NCBI GenBank assembly: GCA_964541375.1
Contig: CAZIPT010000096.1
Span: 1-5,818 of the forward strand
Origin: JBAXEO01 sp964541375
Lineage (GTDB): Bacteria; Actinomycetota; Coriobacteriia; Anaerosomatales; JAAXUF01
DNA: 5,818 nt
Direction of reading: 5' to 3'
Below the pieces are notes generated by a model, which did not search any database, was not told the origin of the DNA, and saw nothing but the letters and a program-made list of their open reading frames with translations. Of this stretch, positions 1 to 5,818 are shown in pieces. Each line of letters starts with the position of its first letter. Positions within the stretch are counted from its first letter, which is position 1. A program made the position numbers and the translations under genes.

Positions 1-30
1 CGTGCGCTCCGCCGATTGATATCTCTTCCG

Positions 31-60
31 CTGGGTCGGTTAGAAGATCGGTTAGAAGTC
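31..60 (+). repeat. Left copy of the degenerate 30-nt direct repeat (tandem GTTAGAAG)
   Basis: The core is CGGTTAGAAG at 37-46 and again at 49-58, a tandem with a 12-nt period, preceded by CTGGGT and followed by TC. A matching copy lies at 2452-2480. Aligned by eye, the copies agree at about 25 of 30 columns with one 1-nt gap. The TAA stop of the minus-strand gene ending at 52 lies inside this copy. Together the two copies enclose exactly the two-gene block at 52-2364, which suggests boundary or attachment-like sites. A binding site for a regulator is the alternative. Confidence 0.55.
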
Positions 61-762
61 ATTCACTGCGCTACCGAAGAACGCGTTCTGTTCTCCGTCC
101 ATGTAGCGCCAAAGCATGTGATCGACCAGCTTCACGGTTACCGATGCGTCGTTCTTGGATGACTGGACCGAAGAATAGACCGCGACGAAGCGTGTGAGGA
201 AACTTCGATAGGCGACGACTCCTCCGCTTAGTCGAGCGGGATCTTCGCCCAGCCTCGCGAAAGCTTCGCTTTTCATGAGGTGCCCAACAGCCGTCACTGC
301 GCGATCGTCGAAGATCGGCACTTGGTCGCAGTGAAAGTGCAGATACTTGGGCACGAACGAGGTCAGCCATCTCTTGCCGGTGGATGGCAGAAGCCCCTCC
401 GCTGCGTAGTAGTGCAGCTCAAGAATCTCGGCGGACATTTGTCTGTCGAACGCCCGCCCGGCGAGCGAAGCGAGCCGAGTCTCCAAACCGTCAGCCATCG
501 ACATGAGCGCTTCGGCGACATGAGCCTCACGATCACCTTCCGCTCGTGATGCGCGTGAGATTCCCGCAGCGTAGAGTCGGTTGACCAACACCACTTTCGT
601 GTAGACATCCTCGAGGCTCCGGTGTCCACGGTCTCGAACCGCTTGGTAGAGCAGACTGTCGACCGAACGCCACCGCCCGAAGTAGTCGGCACGGGCGTCG
701 TCAAACTGCTTTGCAATCGCCGCCATCGCAGAGTCCGGCAATTGGGTCTCCATTCCGTGCAC
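52..762 (-). CDS. Uncharacterised 233-236 aa protein, second gene of a two-gene block
   Basis: I do not recognise this family with certainty. The protein looks soluble: no signal peptide, no membrane segment, mostly helical. The most distinctive stretch is residues 127-155, a TGKRWLTSFVPKYLHFH segment followed by VPIFDDRA. From memory, a Ser-Phe-x-x-Lys-Tyr-x-His-Phe-His run followed by Pro-Ile-Tyr/Phe-Asp recurs in bacterial hypothetical proteins, perhaps distantly related to helix-hairpin-helix glycosylase folds; this is a weak lead only. The listed start is GTG at 762. ATG at 753 (residue 4) is equally possible, and neither has a clear Shine-Dalgarno. The gene follows the AlbA_2 gene on the same strand after a 120-nt gap, so it may be co-transcribed or have its own promoter. 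By hand count 51 of its first 80 codons end in G or C, against 66 of 80 in the kinase gene, which hints at horizontal origin. Existence as a gene is likely; function is unknown. Confidence 0.75.
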   Translation of the reverse strand: MHGMETQLPDSAMAAIAKQFDDARADYFGRWRSVDSLLYQAVRDRGHRSLEDVYTKVVLVNRLYAAGISRASRAEGDREAHVAEALMSMADGLETRLASLAGRAFDRQMSAEILELHYYAAEGLLPSTGKRWLTSFVPKYLHFHCDQVPIFDDRAVTAVGHLMKSEAFARLGEDPARLSGGVVAYRSFLTRFVAVYSSVQSSKNDASVTVKLVDHMLWRYMDGEQNAFFGSAVNDF

Positions 763-770
763 ATTCCGGA

Positions 771-776
771 GTTATC
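771..776 (-). promoter_or_regulatory. Possible extended -10 element upstream of the unknown gene
   Basis: Read on the minus strand this is TGTGATAAC, an extended -10 pattern (TG, one base, GATAAC). No good -35 lies 16-18 nt upstream. A transcript starting about 7 nt downstream would begin almost at the GTG at 762, so it would be nearly leaderless. That would fit the missing Shine-Dalgarno. This is a weak pattern match only. Confidence 0.2.
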
Positions 777-882
777 ACAGAGCCGTCAAAGAATGTTCGG
801 ACACTGAACGCACAATCTAGCTGGTATTTCTCACTGAAAAGGTGGTTCCAGAAGTCCAGCCATCAAACAACCATCAAAGAAA

Positions 883-2364
883 TCATCTGGATTGCGGTGC
901 CGCCCAGAAGGGCAAGTAGCGCATCGCCTTCTTCCCTGCATCCGGGTCGAACGGCACTATCATTCCTGCGTCGACGGCCTCCTTGATGAGGCGTGAGGCG
1001 ACAGCGCTGTTCTTCTGATCGATCCCGAATCGCTCGCGCACCGAGGCGTTGGTCAGGCTCTGTCTGTTCACGTGACGCAGGCATGAGTGTAGATAGACCG
1101 CACGAATCCGGTCGGCCTTGTCCATTTCGCCCAGAGGTCGAGGAGAAAAGAGGACTACACGGGTGCTTCCCGCCGCCAACTCCGCAAGCGGTGCGGGCAG
1201 TTGGAACAGCTCCGACTGGAACACGACTTTGTCCCAACCACTCCCCCTTTCCTCGCATGTGCCGATTCGGCGCATTACTGACGCGAGCAGCTCATTGCGT
1301 GACCGTGGGGGTGAATCTACGAACCGGTCGGTGTCCACCAGCGGCTCACCGGGATTCGTGATCTCGATGCGGTCAGAAAAGATCTCGACCATCGGGCCGG
1401 CGCCCGAGACAAACAGGTCCTGATGGATGAGCGCATTGGCGACAAGCTCTCGAACGGCAAGCTCCGGATACATCGGGACGCTAGTGCGCAAGGCGCGTCC
1501 AACGACCTCGTTCGAGGGCAAGAGGCCGTTGATATAGTCGATGAGGCCCTCGAAACCGCTTGCGTATCCTTTGATGCCGACCTGCTCGCGGATGGCGTCC
1601 ACGCGGGTGGGCCCGGAATACTGGACCACTCGCATTGCCTTGCGACCAAGCGCTCCGAAGTTGTCGAGGTGTCGCGCGAACAGCAGCGCCCCGAGATTCG
1701 TGATGTCCCAGCCTCCCGCATCGTTGGGGACGAGCAGGCCATCGGCGCAAAGCGCCTCCAAAATGCGATTGCCATCCGCAGGAACAGGCAGTCCGAGGAG
1801 TTCGAAATACGCCTCAAAGTCGAGCATCGTCAGGACATCCTCGTCAGGAATACGCTCCGCAGCGACAAGACGCTCAAAGGGCGTGCTATCGAAGATGCGC
1901 CAGAGCTCTCGCTCCTTCTCAGGGAAGTCCTTCAGATTCTTCTTGTATGAACCAACTCGAACGTACTCATGCCCCTTGAACTTGACTGGATGCCGAAAGG
2001 CCGGATCTACCTCGAGCAAGATGATCGTCTCACCGTCCACGAGCACCTCGTGAAAGCTGAAGTGGATCTTGGGATCGAGGAGTCGGAGCAGCCAGTTCTC
2101 GAGTTCCTCATTACCGACCTTGTCGGTTCGTGGCGAGAATGCCGTCCCGACAATCGCATGATCGGCATCGGCGATACCCCAAACGACGTAGCCATGCGCC
2201 TTGCCGCACAGGGCTGCCGAGTTGGCCATGGCGGAAATGTACTCGCCGATCTCGTCAGCCTGGTCGTTGTTCACCTTGAACTCGACCCATTCCGTCTCGA
2301 TAGGCAGCTTACACAGCTCGCGAACGAGGCTCTCCAGGTACTCGGCGGAACGATCGGCGCTCAT
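883..2364 (-). CDS. AlbA_2 (Schlafen-type) and GHKL-ATPase domain protein, RecG-like transcriptional regulator family
   Basis: This 493-residue protein has the layout of proteins often labelled 'putative transcriptional regulator' or RecG-like, without any helicase domain. The N-terminal AlbA_2 domain spans about 20-145 and shows E25, then E28-F29-K30 (the E-x-x-E-F-K signature), the ANSAALCGKAHGYVVWGI segment at 47-64 and YVRVGS at 134-139. A GHKL ATPase-like domain follows at about 300-380: the N-box RELVANALIHQD (305-316, key N310), DRIEITNPG (331-339) and a glycine-rich ERGSGWDK (372-379). The last 70 or so residues look like a winged helix. The start is ATG at 2364, with GAGGAA 9 nt upstream. 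Length is normal for the family. AlbA_2 relates to Schlafen nucleases and occurs in regulators and defence loci, so nucleic-acid binding or cleavage linked to ATP is plausible but unproven. It is the first gene of a repeat-bounded block. G/C at third positions is about three quarters over the first 88 codons, below the kinase gene. Confidence 0.9.
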   Translation of the reverse strand: MSADRSAEYLESLVRELCKLPIETEWVEFKVNNDQADEIGEYISAMANSAALCGKAHGYVVWGIADADHAIVGTAFSPRTDKVGNEELENWLLRLLDPKIHFSFHEVLVDGETIILLEVDPAFRHPVKFKGHEYVRVGSYKKNLKDFPEKERELWRIFDSTPFERLVAAERIPDEDVLTMLDFEAYFELLGLPVPADGNRILEALCADGLLVPNDAGGWDITNLGALLFARHLDNFGALGRKAMRVVQYSGPTRVDAIREQVGIKGYASGFEGLIDYINGLLPSNEVVGRALRTSVPMYPELAVRELVANALIHQDLFVSGAGPMVEIFSDRIEITNPGEPLVDTDRFVDSPPRSRNELLASVMRRIGTCEERGSGWDKVVFQSELFQLPAPLAELAAGSTRVVLFSPRPLGEMDKADRIRAVYLHSCLRHVNRQSLTNASVRERFGIDQKNSAVASRLIKEAVDAGMIVPFDPDAGKKAMRYLPFWAAPQSR

Positions 2365-2373
2365 GCGTGCTGT

Positions 2374-2379
2374 TTCCTC
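2374..2379 (-). promoter_or_regulatory. Ribosome binding site of the AlbA_2 gene
   Basis: The minus strand reads TGAGGAAA over 2373-2380. Its GAGGAA core ends 9 nt before the ATG at 2364, which supports that start. I saw no convincing -35/-10 pair in the 2381-2493 region upstream. Confidence 0.7.
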
Positions 2380-2451
2380 ATCTGTACGGCGAACGTGTCA
2401 CTGATTGTCTCATGTCGTATGAACCAAGAACTGCGAGAAGGACACGGAAAA

Positions 2452-2480
2452 CTGCGCCGGTTAGAAGAAAGTTAGAAGTC
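2452..2480 (+). repeat. Right copy of the degenerate 30-nt direct repeat (tandem GTTAGAAG)
   Basis: This copy carries CGGTTAGAAG at 2458-2467 and GTTAGAAGTC at 2471-2480, an 11-nt period against 12 nt in the left copy at 31-60. CTGCGC precedes it where the left copy has CTGGGT. It has the same orientation as the left copy. It starts 14 nt beyond the tRNA-fMet terminator and lies upstream of the AlbA_2 gene, so it marks the tRNA-proximal edge of the two-gene block. Confidence 0.55.
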
Positions 2481-2493
2481 GGGTCTGACAACG

Positions 2494-2528
2494 AAAACAG
2501 GCCAGACACGTTTATCGTATCTGACCTG
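2494..2528 (-). terminator. Rho-independent terminator of the tRNA-fMet gene
   Basis: On the minus strand CAGGTCAGATACG (2528-2516), a 5-nt loop, then CGTGTCTGGCCTG (2510-2498) form a 13-bp stem whose only imperfections are two G-U pairs. TTTT follows at 2497-2494. It begins 9 nt after the CCA end of the tRNA, as expected for a single-tRNA transcription unit. The U-run is short. The plus-strand reading also has a T-rich flank (TATTTTCTT), so it might work both ways. Confidence 0.85.
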
Positions 2529-2537
2529 CTATTTTCT

Positions 2538-2614
<77 letters not shown>

Positions 2615-2649
2615 ATGTTCAATTCGCCTATTCGGCGGACGCACAAACT

Positions 2650-2677
2650 AACATACCCAGCTCTCCGGATGCAACAA
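2650..2677 (-). promoter_or_regulatory. Candidate promoter of the tRNA-fMet gene
   Basis: On the minus strand a TTGTTG -35-like hexamer (2677-2672), a 16-nt spacer and TATGTT (2655-2650) precede the tRNA by 35 nt. The -35 matches consensus in only three positions and the -10 in four. A small inverted repeat (CGCC, TATTC, GGCG) lies between it and the tRNA. The placement is sensible but the match is weak. Confidence 0.35.
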
Positions 2678-2705
2678 ACGCCCTTATGCCTCTCGCCCCG
2701 CTCTG

Positions 2706-3086
2706 CTAGGTCAGGCCGCTTGCCCGATACTCCACGCCACTAAGCCCCTCGAAGTCCGCGTCTTGGGTCCAGAGCAAGGCGCTCTCCAGCCGAGCGGTCG
2801 CCAAAATGACCGAGTCCGCCATCGCCAATCTCTCGGCAAGGGAGATCCGTGCGGCTTCGAGCGCGACACTCGCGCTCACGTCCACAACTCGCCCTCGAAG
2901 CATGACGCCGACCGCTTCGATGCCGGCCGACTCCCCCTTGAGCTCGACGACGCGCTTAAAGACCTCGTAAAGGGTGATGCTGGGAACCAACAGCCGCGCA
3001 CTGTCTTCGATCGGAACAGCAAACTCGGCAGCATTGGGGCCGTCGGCGAGGAACTCAAGCCACGCCGATGAGTCGACGACGTTCAC
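2706..3086 (-). CDS. vapC: VapC-family PIN-domain toxin ribonuclease
   Basis: This 126-residue protein is a full-length single PIN domain, the usual size for VapC toxins. The four acidic positions of the Mg2+-dependent RNase site are visible: D5 in VVDSSAWLEF, E41 in LYEVFK, D91 in MADSVILATA and D109 in TQDADF. No inactivating change is seen. VapC toxins cut specific RNAs, often in tRNA anticodon loops or the rRNA sarcin-ricin loop, and are held inactive by the partner antitoxin. The start is GTG at 3086, overlapping the vapB TGA stop by 4 nt (GTGA), with AAGGA 9 nt upstream inside vapB, so translation is probably coupled. The stop is TAG at 2706. No terminator is evident in the 91 nt before the initiator tRNA gene. 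The RNA target is not shown by the sequence. The family call is very secure. Confidence 0.94.
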   Translation of the reverse strand: MNVVDSSAWLEFLADGPNAAEFAVPIEDSARLLVPSITLYEVFKRVVELKGESAGIEAVGVMLRGRVVDVSASVALEAARISLAERLAMADSVILATARLESALLWTQDADFEGLSGVEYRASGLT

Positions 3087-3292
3087 GGCCGGTCTTCCTT
3101 CTCGCGCTCGAACGTCGCGTCGAGGCCCCGGAGCATCCCGCGCACATCGTCCGGTGTGCGCATCGGCAGGAATTCGATCCGGTCGCCGTAGGCGATGACC
3201 TGCACTGTTTGTCCGGGAACCAGCTTGAGCTGCTCCCGAACCGCCTTCGGGATGACGACCTGGAACTTCGGCGAGATGGTTACGGTATCCAT
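3083..3292 (-). CDS. vapB: VapB antitoxin, AbrB/MazE-type DNA-binding fold
   Basis: This is a 69-residue protein. Residues 3-43 form an AbrB/SpoVT swapped-hairpin domain: TVTISPKFQVVIPKAVREQL, then LVPGQTVQVIAYGDRIEFLP. Residues 45-69 are charged and probably form the extension that wraps the toxin. The frame is open further upstream to an ATG at 3319. The start is placed at ATG 3292 because a perfect AAGGAGG lies 8 nt before it and because the protein then begins right at the fold (MDTVTIS). The neutralising partner is VapC, encoded by the overlapping downstream gene. VapB, or the VapBC complex, would be expected to bind the paired boxes at 3286-3337 and repress its own promoter. Length and order (antitoxin first) are typical. 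Confidence 0.92.
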   Translation of the reverse strand: MDTVTISPKFQVVIPKAVREQLKLVPGQTVQVIAYGDRIEFLPMRTPDDVRGMLRGLDATFEREKEDRP

Positions 3293-3300
3293 ATCGATAG

Positions 3301-3307
3301 CCTCCTT
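3301..3307 (-). promoter_or_regulatory. Strong ribosome binding site that sets the vapB start
   Basis: The minus strand reads AAGGAGG, a perfect anti-16S match, 8 nt before the ATG at 3292. The upstream in-frame ATG at 3319 has no comparable site, so the shorter protein is preferred. Confidence 0.9.
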
Positions 3308-3317
3308 AGTTGTACGC

Positions 3318-3323
3318 ATTATC
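3318..3323 (-). promoter_or_regulatory. vapBC promoter, extended -10
   Basis: The minus strand reads TGCGATAAT: an extended -10 (TG, one base) with GATAAT matching TATAAT in five of six positions. The -35 region near 3341-3346 is poor (TACCCA), which extended -10 promoters tolerate. The predicted start near 3311 gives a leader of about 20 nt containing the AAGGAGG site. Confidence 0.6.
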
Positions 3324-3425
3324 GCATCGATATGGATTCTTGGGTAGCGATTGCGACCGCCACCGGCCTACTGTCGCTCCATCCCTGTCCTGCGCGCCGC
3401 CCCCTCTTTGCAGCTTCCCGGCATG

Positions 3426-3446
3426 GTTCCCCTGCAATAAGGGAAC
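3426..3446 (+). repeat. Inverted repeat GTTCCC-N9-GGGAAC in the kinase upstream region
   Basis: Two perfect 6-nt arms at 3426-3431 and 3441-3446 flank CTGCAATAA. The element sits 34 nt before the kinase ATG and could be an operator or a short mRNA hairpin. No T-run follows on either strand, so it is not a terminator. No firm promoter for the kinase gene was found in 3338-3480. Confidence 0.35.
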
Positions 3447-3480
3447 ACTTACCAGCGAGAGGGATGGGGTGGGGACTCGC

Positions 3481-5818
3481 ATGTTGGCAAGGGATCTTGC
3501 AGTCGATTACGTCTTCCTCGTTTCGGGCCTGAGCCTCATCTGCCTCAGCGCCGAAGCGCTGGTACTGTACGCCGAGCGCGACCGGACGATGAACTGGCTC
3601 GCCCTTGCCGGCTTTGGGGCCGCCGAGGGCGTCGTGCTCTTGCTGCAGCCTATCGCCATCGTCTTGGGCGACCCTCTGCCCTTTGCCGTGGCCCGCGTGC
3701 TGCTGGGTATCGTCGCCTTCGGCTGCCTCTTCGGTTTCGGTCGCCGCGGCCTCGCCGACCTCGGACTGCCAGCGGGCCGTTGGTGGATGACCTACGTGCT
3801 GATGGCGGCGGTGGCCGCGTCGCTCCTGTTTGGAGTCGCCGTCGCCGAGCGTGCCACCTTCTACGTGTTGGCAATCCCCTCCGGGCTCCTCTCGGCGACG
3901 GCGTTCTGGTTGACCGCAGCAAAAGCGACCACGCGCGTGAAGTGGCCGCTTCGCCTCGAGGCGGTTTCGGTGGGGCTCTTCGCCGTCATCGCCGGGCTCT
4001 CCGGCTCGGCCACCGCGCGGTTCGGCCCCAACTCCATCGAGCAACTGGGTGGATTTCCCATCGCCAGCCTCTATGCCGCTCTCGCAACCGTCGCGGGACT
4101 CTCGCTCCTCGCATACTCGGTGCTGTCGCAGGTCTCGGCGTCGCGGCCGGACAGCCGCCGAGCAGCGCTGAAGCGGTTCATCGTCATTCCGGTGATGTTC
4201 GTCGTGCTAGTGGGGGGTTACTTCACCGCAGCCGGCACCGGGTATCAGGCCGATGACGAGACGCGCGACTTCCTCATGCAGCGTGCGGCAACTGCCGCCG
4301 CCGCACTCTCGGATGACGACTTCGCCAAACTGATGGCTAGCCGCGTCGACCTCACCAATCCTGCATTCAAGTCCATGATCACGGAGCTGAACGCCCTCAA
4401 GGCCGCCAGCCCCGACATCACCTACCTCTATGCGCTGCGTCTCGTCAACGGCCGCGCCGTCTTCTTGGGCGAGGCTGGCTACCCGACACAGGCAGACGCG
4501 TCGTCTCCGGGCGACGAGTACGCTGAGGCCAGCCCTGAGCTCCTGGCCTCCCTCAAGTCAGGCACGGCCTTCACTGAGGGACCGATCGCCGACAAGTGGG
4601 GTACCTGGGTTAGTGCGTTTGCACCCATCACGGATGGCAGCGGAAAGAAAGTTGGACTCATCGGCATGGACATGCCTGCCGAGGATTTCGCCGAGGAGGT
4701 AGCACTCTATCGGCTTGTCGGCCTGGCCTTCACGTTCCTAGTCGCCATGATCGTGCTCGCGTTCTTCGGCGTCGCTCAGATCAACCGCGACTCGTCCGAG
4801 CGGCTCGCCGCATCCGAGCGGCGCTTCCGAACCACCTTCGAGATCGCTCCCGAGGGCATCGTGCTTATCGACCCCGCCACCACGACCATCGTGCAGGCGA
4901 ACCCCTTCATCGAACGATTGCTGGGCTACGAATCCGAACTGGTGGGCCGCCCGATGCACGACATCCTCGCCACCGATTCACAGTACTTCGGCGAGATGGA
5001 GGGCAGCAGCGGGCCGATGATCACTCAGGCGTCCAATCAGACGCTAGTCACGCGCGGTGGCGGCGCCGTTGAGATCGAGCTCACTTGCACCCCGTTGGAC
5101 GTTGCCGGCGAGGCCCGCGTGCTTGCATTCATGCACGACGTCACTGCGCGAAACCGCGCAGAGAAGGCGCTGCGCGAGCGGATAAAGCTCGAGAACGTGG
5201 TGCGCGCGGTCTCGGGCCGTTTCGTCGACATCCGCACCTCAGAGATCGACCGTGCCATCAACGATGCACTAAGGAACGTCGGCAGCATCTTGCGCGCAGA
5301 CCGCGTCTACATCTTCCGCTTCGATACCATCGCCGAGACGATGTCGAATACGCACGAGTGGATCGCCGAAGGCATCGAGTCGCGTGCGTCGGCGATGCAG
5401 GACGTGCCGCTGTCTACCTACCCGTGGCTCAACGGGAAGTTGCTCGCCGGAGAGTACGTACACTTGCCTGCCTTGGACCAGATCCCGACCGACGCCACGA
5501 CCGACGCACGGCTGCTGTCTGACGCGGGCATACGCTCGTTGCTGCTCGTGCCGATGACCGTGGACGGCGCTACCCGCGGCATCTTGGGACTCGACGTCTT
5601 GCGCACGTCCCAGTCGTGGAGCAACGACACCATCGCGCTCGTTAACGTGGTCGCCGACGTCTTTGCCAACGCCTTGCGCCGCGCCGACTATGAGGCCGAT
5701 CTCGAGCAGGCGCGCGAGGAGGCCGAATCGGCCAACCGGGCCAAGTCCGACTTCCTCGCCACGATGAGCCACGAGATCCGCACGCCGATGAACGCGATCA
5801 TCGGCATGGCCGAACTGC
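3481..5818 (+). CDS. Membrane sensor histidine kinase (7TM, Cache-like, PAS, GAF, HisKA), 3' end outside window
   Basis: The frame is open from the ATG to the window edge (779 codons). Seven hydrophobic segments lie near residues 8-30, 38-62, 66-86, 102-122, 126-147, 158-176 and 192-217, an eighth at 231-251 and a ninth at 409-433. Arg/Lys-rich loops alternate so that residues 252-408 face outside. That region reads as a Cache/PAS-like sensor, with DITYLYALRL, then FTEGPIADKWGTWVSAFAPI and GLIGMDMPAEDF. Cytoplasmic PAS follows at 442-560, GAF at about 575-735 (SLLLVPMTVDGATRGILGLD), a short coiled linker, then HisKA with SHEIRTPMN and phospho-acceptor H764. The CA ATPase domain, and any receiver domain of a hybrid kinase, would lie beyond the window. 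The start at ATG 3481 has GGTGGGGA 5 nt upstream; in-frame GTG at 3469, preceded by GAGAGGG, is an alternative. The gene is divergent from vapB with a 188-nt gap. The ligand and partner regulator are unknown. Confidence 0.94.
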   Translation, partial: MLARDLAVDYVFLVSGLSLICLSAEALVLYAERDRTMNWLALAGFGAAEGVVLLLQPIAIVLGDPLPFAVARVLLGIVAFGCLFGFGRRGLADLGLPAGRWWMTYVLMAAVAASLLFGVAVAERATFYVLAIPSGLLSATAFWLTAAKATTRVKWPLRLEAVSVGLFAVIAGLSGSATARFGPNSIEQLGGFPIASLYAALATVAGLSLLAYSVLSQVSASRPDSRRAALKRFIVIPVMFVVLVGGYFTAAGTGYQADDETRDFLMQRAATAAAALSDDDFAKLMASRVDLTNPAFKSMITELNALKAASPDITYLYALRLVNGRAVFLGEAGYPTQADASSPGDEYAEASPELLASLKSGTAFTEGPIADKWGTWVSAFAPITDGSGKKVGLIGMDMPAEDFAEEVALYRLVGLAFTFLVAMIVLAFFGVAQINRDSSERLAASERRFRTTFEIAPEGIVLIDPATTTIVQANPFIERLLGYESELVGRPMHDILATDSQYFGEMEGSSGPMITQASNQTLVTRGGGAVEIELTCTPLDVAGEARVLAFMHDVTARNRAEKALRERIKLENVVRAVSGRFVDIRTSEIDRAINDALRNVGSILRADRVYIFRFDTIAETMSNTHEWIAEGIESRASAMQDVPLSTYPWLNGKLLAGEYVHLPALDQIPTDATTDARLLSDAGIRSLLLVPMTVDGATRGILGLDVLRTSQSWSNDTIALVNVVADVFANALRRADYEADLEQAREEAESANRAKSDFLATMSHEIRTPMNAIIGMAEL

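Larger units (their letters stand above)
3286..3337. promoter_or_regulatory. Paired operator boxes over the vapBC promoter and start codon
   Basis: A perfect 12-bp inverted repeat is present: ATCCATATCGAT at 3287-3298 and ATCGATATGGAT at 3326-3337, separated by 27 nt. Each arm is itself almost palindromic (10 of 12), so the pair can also be read as two similar dimer boxes about 39 bp apart. One box covers the vapB ATG, the other lies just upstream of the -10. This fits autoregulation by an AbrB-type antitoxin or VapBC complex. Binding itself is inferred. Confidence 0.65.

Noticed and set aside
37..58. Tandem GTTAGAAG units as a CRISPR or satellite array
   Set aside because: There are only two units per site with no spacers of uniform length, so it is a paired short motif rather than an array.
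1..162. Plus-strand frame open from the window edge, possibly the end of a gene from the left
   Set aside because: It runs antisense over the last 37 or so codons of the gene at 52-762 and shows no recognisable motif. It is open by chance through the GTTAGAAG repeat.
861..878. CATCAAA repeated at 861-867 and 872-878
   Set aside because: It has only two short A-rich copies in the intergenic region, with no partner structure.
1423..1950. 175-codon plus-strand open frame
   Set aside because: It is antisense to the AlbA_2/GHKL gene, whose motifs lie on the minus strand.
3293..3319. Nine-codon N-terminal extension of vapB from ATG 3319
   Set aside because: The perfect AAGGAGG at 3301-3307 and the -10 at 3318-3323 lie within it, so it is promoter and leader rather than coding sequence.
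3068..3532. 154-codon plus-strand open frame
   Set aside because: It overlaps vapB antisense and the kinase start out of frame. The product has no domain, and it covers the vapBC control region.
3319..4044. 241-codon minus-strand open frame
   Set aside because: It is antisense to the kinase frame, which has continuous membrane, Cache, PAS, GAF and HisKA signatures. Its product is a low-complexity Arg/Gly/Glu-rich string, typical of the opposite strand of a high-GC gene.

Overview
High-GC bacterial DNA. The organism cannot be fixed from this window. Strong G/C preference at third codon positions, a tRNA gene with encoded CCA and a large multi-domain sensor kinase fit a free-living high-GC bacterium. 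An actinobacterial lineage of the Coriobacteriia type is only an impression, held with low confidence.

Layout. The left 3.3 kb is read on the minus strand. From right to left it holds vapB-vapC (antitoxin and PIN-domain toxin, 4-nt overlap), an initiator tRNA-fMet gene with its own rho-independent terminator, a Schlafen AlbA_2/GHKL-ATPase protein of the RecG-like regulator type, and an unrecognised 233-236 aa protein. The right 2.3 kb is one plus-strand gene, divergent from vapB and cut by the window end. It encodes a membrane histidine kinase with seven N-terminal membrane segments, an eighth segment, an extracytoplasmic Cache-like domain, a ninth segment, PAS, GAF and the start of HisKA with its phospho-acceptor His.

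How the parts may work together. VapB and its operator (two 12-bp boxes over the vapB promoter and start codon) should autoregulate vapBC. VapC sits immediately upstream of, and co-oriented with, an initiator tRNA gene; initiator tRNA is the known substrate of enteric VapC. The AlbA_2 gene and the unknown gene form a two-gene block beginning just past the tRNA terminator. It is bounded on both sides by a degenerate 30-nt direct repeat, each copy carrying the octamer GTTAGAAG twice. With the lower third-position G/C of the unknown gene, this looks like a small accessory module inserted beside tRNA-fMet, possibly for defence or stress. No integrase is visible, so mobility is inference. No gene-free stretch exceeds about 190 bases.
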